Assembly (NCBI GenBank): GCA_036339995.1
Contig: JAYYZW010000096.1
Coordinates: 1-47,851, forward strand
Reading direction: 5' to 3'
From: JAYYZW01 sp036339995
Lineage (GTDB): Bacteria > Pseudomonadota > Gammaproteobacteria > Ga0077536
DNA length: 47,851 nt
Shown here: piece by piece, positions 42,588 through 47,851 of the stretch
Layout: the number at the start of each line of letters is the position of its first letter
How positions within the stretch are numbered: the first letter of the stretch is position 1
Made by a program: the position numbers and the translations under genes
Notes under the pieces: generated by a model
Told to the model about the DNA's origin: nothing
The model's database searches: none
What the model saw: only the letters and a program-made list of their open reading frames with translations

Positions 42588-43751
42588 CTAGCGCTTCAGA
42601 GTTTCCTCGACGAAACGATAAACCACCAGACTGCCCGCCGCCCCCAAGGCGCCGACGCACAGCGCGGCGGCCTGGATCGAACCTAAGGTCACGGCCAGAC
42701 TCACGGTCAAGGGTCCGGCCGCGCTACCGAGGTCGGTTAACAGGCGCCACAGCCCCAGAAACTCGCCGCGCCGCGCCGCCGGAGCGAGATCCGTCCCTAG
42801 CGTCATCACGATGCCGGTGGACAGTCCGTTGGCGACGCCCAGCACAATCGCCACGGCAAGCAGTGAGTAAAAATCATTTGCGAGACTCAATGCCGCCAGC
42901 GCCGCGGCAAATAGAATCGAACTCGGGACGGCGGTGGCACGGCGTCCGTGGCGATCCATAATCATTCCCGCGGGGTAGAACAGAGCGACGTCGATGATGG
43001 CCGAAACCGATACGACCAGGCCAATAACTGTCGTCTCCAACCCGAGTTCAGCGCCGAGCAGCGGGATGAGTACGGTGCGCGCGGCCCGCATCAACATGAA
43101 AGTGATCGAAGCGATTCCTGCCGTGGCGAATACACCCCGGTACTCGAAGGCCAGATCCGTAACCGCGCGCCAGCGCATTTTCTTCAGGTCCGGAGGATCG
43201 TCGATGGCCGTCATGGCAACACACAAGAACCCGAGTACGACAGTCGCAGCAAGACACATAAAGGTTGCTTCGAATCCGATGAACTCGGCGAGCGCCGCCC
43301 CGGCAAGCGGCCCAAGCAGTGCCGCGCCGCGCATACTGCCCGCGATCATCGAGATGACGCGGCCGCGTTCGCGCGGACTGCAGGCCGCGGTGATGTACGA
43401 CATACGGCCAAGCAGGAACGTGCTGCTGCCCGCACCGTTGATGAATGCGAGCAGGTAAAACCATGACACCTCGTTAACCAGTGCATAGGTGAGGTAGGCG
43501 CTCCCTATTAGTATCATCGCGAATAACATCACGACGCGATCGCCGAAGCGCCCAGCCAGCATGCCTGCCGGGATGTCGGCCACCATCATGCCGACCCCGC
43601 GTAACCCCACGACCGCAGAGGCAGCCGCCACGCTGCCGCCAAGTTCGAGCACGTAGAGTGGCAAAAGAATGAGGACGGCCTGCGCCGGGACGCCCAGGAA
43701 CACAGCCGGCAGATAAACCGGGAACAGGACGCCACGGTGAATCGAAGTCAT
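42588..43751 (-). CDS. MFS transporter (12 TM)
   Basis: A 387-residue major facilitator with about twelve hydrophobic segments in two six-helix halves. The loop 2-3 signature is present (AGMLAGRFGDRVVML), and its weaker counterpart in the second half (AGMIMDRHGRRATAV). It resembles small-solute or drug:H+ antiporters (DHA1-like), but no specificity residues can be assigned. It starts at the ATG at 43751 and lies 131 nt downstream of the second MFS gene, same direction. Substrate unknown. Confidence 0.88.
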   Translation of the reverse strand: MTSIHRGVLFPVYLPAVFLGVPAQAVLILLPLYVLELGGSVAAASAVVGLRGVGMMVADIPAGMLAGRFGDRVVMLFAMILIGSAYLTYALVNEVSWFYLLAFINGAGSSTFLLGRMSYITAACSPRERGRVISMIAGSMRGAALLGPLAGAALAEFIGFEATFMCLAATVVLGFLCVAMTAIDDPPDLKKMRWRAVTDLAFEYRGVFATAGIASITFMLMRAARTVLIPLLGAELGLETTVIGLVVSVSAIIDVALFYPAGMIMDRHGRRATAVPSSILFAAALAALSLANDFYSLLAVAIVLGVANGLSTGIVMTLGTDLAPAARRGEFLGLWRLLTDLGSAAGPLTVSLAVTLGSIQAAALCVGALGAAGSLVVYRFVEETLKR

Positions 43752-43882
43752 GTTTCCAGGGAGATCTATGGGGACAAAAATGCGGGGGAAATTTAGCTAT
43801 TTCTAGAACGCGAATAACAAGGCGTGTCTTTGCAAGAAATAGGCAATTTGTCCGCGTATTTCCCGGCGCTTCTTCGCGGCCA

Positions 43883-45295
43883 CTAATCCGGCTTGTCCAA
43901 GAGCGACACGTGCATGCGGCCGCGCGTCAGGGAAAGGATGATCCCCAGGGTGCAGAGAATGGCCCCCAAGGTGAAGCAGATCGCAATGGCATTGCCGAGC
44001 GCCGGATAGACCGCCCGTGTAATGCGCACGGGCCCCAGCCACAAAGCGAACACCATCGCGACCGATCCCATGCTGGCCATCTGTCCGACCACGCGCATGA
44101 CCGCCATCGCGGCGGTGGCGCGCCCGTAGTCACCCCGTCCCACCGCACCCATGATCGCGTTGGCATTAGGTGAGGTGAACAAGCTGAACCCCAACCCGGT
44201 GGTCAACAAGCAGCCCACGACTGTAGATATCGAACTCATTTCGTCGAGCAGCGCGAACGACGCGAGCCCAACCGCCGTCACCAGCATACCCAGCGATGCG
44301 ATGATGCGTGGCTCCAAGCGATCGGATAACTTGCCGGCAGCGGGCGAAACCACCACCATCATCAGCGGCTGCGCCATGAGGACCAAACCCGTGGTTCCCG
44401 GCGCGATGCCCTTGAGGTACTGAAGGTAGAGACTGACAAGAACGACGTTGGCGAAGGTCGCCGTATACATGACCAGCGAGGCCAGGCAGGACATCGTGAA
44501 GACCCGGTTGGAATAGAACAACTCCACGTCAAAAATGGGATGCGGATGGCGATGTTCGTGGCGAAAGAAAAGCCAAATCCCCGCAATGCCCGCCGCGATC
44601 ATCCCTATCGAGGAAAAGTTCGGTAGGGTCGATACGCCGATCATGAAGACGATGATGGCCACGCCGTACAAGACGGCTCCCAATGGATCGAAATCACCGC
44701 GTTCTTCAGCTTTCCATTCGACGGGTAAGCGCGTCATTCCAATGAACAGCACGATGACTGCCAGCGGAATGTGAATCAGGAAGGTCGCGCGCCAATTAGA
44801 AAATTCGATCAGCCACCCGCCGAGCACCGGCCCCAGCGCGAGGCCGAGATAAATTGTGGAAACGGTATACCCGATCGCCTGCCCGCGCTGCGCCGGCGGA
44901 AAAACCGAAGAGACGATGGCAACGTTAGTCGCATACAGCATGGCGGCACATATTCCCTGCAGCACGCGTCCGCCGATCAATTCATAGCCCGTCGAAGAAC
45001 AAGCCGCCACGACTGATGTGACGATGACCCCGGCGGTACCGATCAGGTACAGGCGTTTTCGTCCGAACATATCCGCCAACCGTCCGAAGGCGAGGACGAA
45101 TGCCGCGCTGGCCATGAGATAGGTCATCGGAATCCAACTCAAAACGACGGCGTCGATGTCGAGGTCGCGTGCGATGTCCGGTAAGGCCACGTTGACCGCG
45201 GAAAGCATCATGGCGGTGCTGATCGAGTTGAGCATGATCATGAAGATCGTCGCGCGGCGCACGGCGGGGTCTGCAGAGTGAGTTTCCACGGTCAT
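43883..45295 (-). CDS. MFS transporter, DHA2 (14 TM, EmrB/QacA-like)
   Basis: A 470-residue MFS protein with about fourteen membrane segments. Motif A appears as AFGRLADMFGRKRLYL, motif C-like GLALGPVLGGWLIEF in TM5 identifies an antiporter, and the TM1 block STAMMLSAVNVALPDIA is typical of the EmrB/QacA group. These export drugs, with or without an EmrA partner; none is seen. The acyl-CoA synthetase stops 61 nt upstream, in the same direction, so co-transcription is possible. Confidence 0.9.
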   Translation of the reverse strand: MTVETHSADPAVRRATIFMIMLNSISTAMMLSAVNVALPDIARDLDIDAVVLSWIPMTYLMASAAFVLAFGRLADMFGRKRLYLIGTAGVIVTSVVAACSSTGYELIGGRVLQGICAAMLYATNVAIVSSVFPPAQRGQAIGYTVSTIYLGLALGPVLGGWLIEFSNWRATFLIHIPLAVIVLFIGMTRLPVEWKAEERGDFDPLGAVLYGVAIIVFMIGVSTLPNFSSIGMIAAGIAGIWLFFRHEHRHPHPIFDVELFYSNRVFTMSCLASLVMYTATFANVVLVSLYLQYLKGIAPGTTGLVLMAQPLMMVVVSPAAGKLSDRLEPRIIASLGMLVTAVGLASFALLDEMSSISTVVGCLLTTGLGFSLFTSPNANAIMGAVGRGDYGRATAAMAVMRVVGQMASMGSVAMVFALWLGPVRITRAVYPALGNAIAICFTLGAILCTLGIILSLTRGRMHVSLLDKPD

Positions 45296-45356
45296 TGGAT
45301 CATGCGATCGACCCCGATCGAGTGGGATTCACCCGTGCGGATGCCGGGCGCGCGAG

Positions 45357-46982
45357 CTATCCCGCTTCTCGCGCGCGTAACTCGACGCGCCGGATCTTGC
45401 CACTGACGGTTTTCGGCAAGCTCTCGACGAACTCGATCTTCCGCGGATATTTATAGGGAGCCGTCACGTCCTTGACGTGATTCTTCAAGACCGTGACCAA
45501 ATCGTCATTCGCCTCGAAGCCCGGCGCCAGAACGACGAAGGCCTTGACCACGGCGCCCCGTGTTTCGTCGGGGCTCGCGACCACCGCCGATTCGGCCACG
45601 GCCGGATGCTCGATCAGCGCACTTTCAACTTCGAACGGTCCGATGCGGTACCCCGCCGACAGAATGACGTCATCAGCGCGGCTGACAAACCAGAAATAGC
45701 CGTCATCGTCGATGTATCCGCGATCACCGGTGATATACCAATCGCCGATGAAGCACGCGTCGTACTTTGCGTCGTCCCCCCGGTATTCAATGAAAAGCCC
45801 CGGCGCCGGTCGCGGCTTGACGCGGATCGCGATGTCTCCTTCTTCATTTGCAGCGAGTGCCCGGCCGTCGTTGTCGACAATGCCGAGCTCGATCCCCGGA
45901 CTCGGTTTGCCCATCGATCCAAAGCGAGGTTCGAGGCACAGGTAGTTGCCGCAGACCAGTACCGTCTCGGTCTGGCCATAACCGTCGCGAATGACGATAT
46001 CGAAGGCCGTCTTCCAGGTCTCGATGACTTCCGGATTGAGCGGTTCGCCGGCCCCGACACAATGACGCAGTTTTGGAAATTCGTACGCGCTGAGATCCTG
46101 CAACACCAGCATGCGATAGATCGTCGGCGCACCGCACATCGTCGTGATCGGATACTTCGCGAGGAGTTTCAGCGTTCGCACCGGATCGAAGACCGGCGAA
46201 TGATGCACGAATAGGGTCGCGCCCATGGTCCAGGGTCCGAAAAAGCTGCTGTAAGCGGCCTTGGCCCAGCCGGTGTCGCTGATGTTCCAGTGCAGATCGT
46301 CCGATCTCAAGTCCAGCCAGTATTTACCGGTAATGGTGTGTGCCAGGCCGTAGCCGTGGCAGTGGATCGTCATCTTGGGGTAGCCGGTGGTCCCCGAAGT
46401 GAAATAGCACAGGGCATCCTCGGACAAGGCCGTGTCGGCGGCTTCGAATTCGGCAGATGCGGCCTCTACCACCGCGTCGTAGTTCAACCAGGCGTCCCGT
46501 TCGCCACCGATCAGGAGTCTTGCCTTCATCGTTTCACATTGATCGGCGACTTCCTCGAGTTTATCCGCGTTGTCCACGTCGGTAATGAAACAGACCGCCT
46601 TCGCGGCGTTCATTCGGTAGGCGATGTCCTTGGGTGACAACTGGGTCGTCCCGGGTGAGCAGATGGCACCCATCCGCAGACAGGCCGTCAGGACCTCCCA
46701 CCATTCGATGTTCCGCCCGAGCATCAGGACGACGGTATCACCGCGCTCGACACCAGCGGCCCTCAAAGCGTTGCACAATTGCCGCGAACGCGCACTCAGC
46801 CCGGCAAAGGTGAGTTCCTTCTCGTTGCCGTCGTCATCGACCCAGAAGATGGCGGGTTTGGAAGGCGTGGACTCGGCCCACTTGTCGATAATATCGCGTG
46901 CAAAATTGAAACGCTTCGGCGGATCCCAGTTGAATTCGGCTCGGGCTTCCTCGTAACTAGACATGTTTGAATTGGAAATCAT
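45357..46982 (-). CDS. Acyl-CoA synthetase (AMP-forming, medium-chain/ACSM-like)
   Basis: A 541-residue ANL-superfamily ligase activating a carboxylic acid to its CoA thioester through an acyl-adenylate. Motifs: P-loop YFTSGTTGYPKM, GYGQTETV (A5), YITGDRGYIDDDGYFWFVSR (A7-8) and the C-terminal PKTVSGKIRR with the adenylation lysine. The N-terminal region (EFNWDPPKRFNFARDIID) resembles ACSM-type and benzoate/medium-chain synthetases. The start ATG at 46982 shares its leader with the GST at 23832. The acyl-CoA dehydrogenase upstream suggests beta-oxidation of the product. Confidence 0.93.
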   Translation of the reverse strand: MISNSNMSSYEEARAEFNWDPPKRFNFARDIIDKWAESTPSKPAIFWVDDDGNEKELTFAGLSARSRQLCNALRAAGVERGDTVVLMLGRNIEWWEVLTACLRMGAICSPGTTQLSPKDIAYRMNAAKAVCFITDVDNADKLEEVADQCETMKARLLIGGERDAWLNYDAVVEAASAEFEAADTALSEDALCYFTSGTTGYPKMTIHCHGYGLAHTITGKYWLDLRSDDLHWNISDTGWAKAAYSSFFGPWTMGATLFVHHSPVFDPVRTLKLLAKYPITTMCGAPTIYRMLVLQDLSAYEFPKLRHCVGAGEPLNPEVIETWKTAFDIVIRDGYGQTETVLVCGNYLCLEPRFGSMGKPSPGIELGIVDNDGRALAANEEGDIAIRVKPRPAPGLFIEYRGDDAKYDACFIGDWYITGDRGYIDDDGYFWFVSRADDVILSAGYRIGPFEVESALIEHPAVAESAVVASPDETRGAVVKAFVVLAPGFEANDDLVTVLKNHVKDVTAPYKYPRKIEFVESLPKTVSGKIRRVELRAREAG

Positions 46983-47049
46983 GATCGACGTGTTCTCATT
47001 GATTGGTGATTCTTAATTAAAGTCGTTGCCCGAAAGCATATCGTATCTG

Positions 47050-47108
47050 TTCGCCCGCAAGCGGGCTCCTATACGGTTCGAAGCGTAGGAGCCAGCTTGC
47101 GGGCGAAT
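47050..47108. repeat. REP-like inverted pair downstream of the acyl-CoA dehydrogenase
   Basis: Left arm TTCGCCCGCAAGCGGGCTCC plus TA, right arm TAGGAGCCAGCTTGCGGGCG plus AAT, with a short loop. Same family as 21402 and 26671. It lies between the acyl-CoA synthetase start and the acyl-CoA dehydrogenase stop. Confidence 0.88.
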
Positions 47109-47160
47109 AATGTGTTCCCCTACGCCGCTCAAAGCGCGCCATACGTTTCGGGGCGCCCCG

Positions 47161-47851
47161 TTAAAACCAGGATTCCACGGCAGCGAGACAAGTGTCGTCC
47201 GCGCTGGCCAGGAACGCGCAGCGCTCGGATACCCGCGACATCTCGTAGCGATAGAAATAGCGACAGGCTTGTAGTTTCCCGCGATAGAAAGCGACATCCG
47301 ACCCCTCAGCCGAAGGTAGTGCACGGACCGCTACCACGGCCTGGCGGAGCCAGATCCACCCCAGAACGACGTGGCCGAAGGTGTCCAGATAGACGGTGGC
47401 GTTCGCCAGCGCCCGGTTCGTGTCCCCTTCCCCGTTGAGTGCGACCAGCGTCTCAGTCGTTTCGCGCAACGCCTGGATCGCGCCTGCGAAAGATTCACAA
47501 TACTCGTTCAGATCGGGATACGCGGCGGCCTCCGCCGCCGTTTTTTCGTATTCTTCGTACAGGGTGGCAAACGCCGCGCCGCCCTGCATGGACACCATGC
47601 GCCCCAGGAGATCGAGACCCAGGATTCCGTGCGTGCCATCGTGAATGGGGTTGAGCCGGTTGTCCCGGTAGAACCGCTCCAGCGGAAACTCGCGGGTGTA
47701 GCCATAGCCCCCGAGAATCTGAATGGCGTGTTTGTTGGCCTCGAGACAGAACTCCGACGGCCATGACTTGGCCACCGGGGTCAGGATATCCAGCAGCAGT
47801 CCGACCCGCGTGCGCTCGCCTTCGTACTCGGCGGTACGCTGGATGTCGATG
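47161..47851 (-). CDS. Acyl-CoA dehydrogenase, N-terminus outside the window
   Basis: About 229 C-terminal residues are visible; the frame continues past the right edge without a stop, so the start lies outside. The C-terminal helical domain shows IQILGGYGYTREFPLERFYRD and GTHGILGLDLLGR, which match acyl-CoA dehydrogenases with an extended C-terminal domain (about 150 extra residues), as in the AcdA/PhaJ-linked group. It uses FAD to introduce an alpha-beta double bond into an acyl-CoA. It lies upstream of the acyl-CoA synthetase in the same direction. An apparent start at 47775 is internal. Confidence 0.9.
   Translation of the reverse strand, partial: IDIQRTAEYEGERTRVGLLLDILTPVAKSWPSEFCLEANKHAIQILGGYGYTREFPLERFYRDNRLNPIHDGTHGILGLDLLGRMVSMQGGAAFATLYEEYEKTAAEAAAYPDLNEYCESFAGAIQALRETTETLVALNGEGDTNRALANATVYLDTFGHVVLGWIWLRQAVVAVRALPSAEGSDVAFYRGKLQACRYFYRYEMSRVSERCAFLASADDTCLAAVESWF

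Overview
This window looks like a chromosomal stretch of a moderately GC-rich gammaproteobacterium that degrades aromatic compounds. The evidence is a Pseudomonas-type dmp phenol/catechol meta-cleavage operon, proteobacterial DUF1302/DUF1329/RND/YCF48 envelope genes, and REP-like palindromes resembling those of pseudomonads. I cannot name the genus. I saw no rRNA, tRNA, CRISPR array or transposase gene. Several families of dispersed palindromes are present.

Layout. (1) 1-4.8 kb: a truncated amidase, a CBS-domain protein, a YajD-type HNH nuclease, a CmcJ/NvfI-like oxidoreductase and a MATE pump. (2) 4.8-10.2 kb: an intradiol (hydroxyquinol-type) dioxygenase, a DUF1329 protein, an acyl-CoA-dehydrogenase-fold flavin monooxygenase, a VOC protein and a MetE-like zinc protein. 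(3) 10.3-17.5 kb, minus strand: an envelope system of a YCF48 lipoprotein, an MMPL-type RND transporter, a DUF1302 outer-membrane protein and a second DUF1329 protein. (4) 17.8-30.3 kb, minus strand: the phenol operon, transcribed as dmpK-L-M-N-O-P-Q-B, a small ribbon-helix-helix gene, a GST, then dmpC-E-F-G-H. (5) 30.5-35.2 kb, plus strand: a CaiB-type CoA transferase, a YfcG-like GST, a TrpB2-like enzyme and a MetE-like paralogue interrupted by an amber codon. (6) 35.2-47.9 kb: an orphan HAE1-type RND pump, a DUF4124 protein, a Baeyer-Villiger-type flavoprotein, an AraC remnant, an SMR pump, a Nudix hydrolase, two MFS transporters, an acyl-CoA synthetase and a truncated acyl-CoA dehydrogenase.

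How the genes work together. The multicomponent phenol hydroxylase (DmpKLMNOP) converts phenol to catechol. DmpB cleaves catechol to 2-hydroxymuconic semialdehyde, and DmpQ is expected to keep the DmpB iron reduced. DmpC oxidises the semialdehyde, DmpH decarboxylates, DmpE hydrates, and DmpG with DmpF yields pyruvate and acetyl-CoA. The canonical dmpD (hydrolase) and dmpI (4-oxalocrotonate tautomerase) are absent, so only the dehydrogenase branch is encoded and it lacks its usual tautomerase. The envelope cluster follows in the same direction and is a plausible transport or tolerance module for hydrophobic substrates. No DmpR-type regulator is in the window, although a sigma-54-like promoter precedes dmpK.

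The most unusual observations are the orphan ribbon-helix-helix gene and GST inserted in the meta operon, strong hairpins flanking dmpB, the MetE-like pair with a Trp-to-amber change in one copy, and the several families of palindromic repeats, some of them inside the operon.
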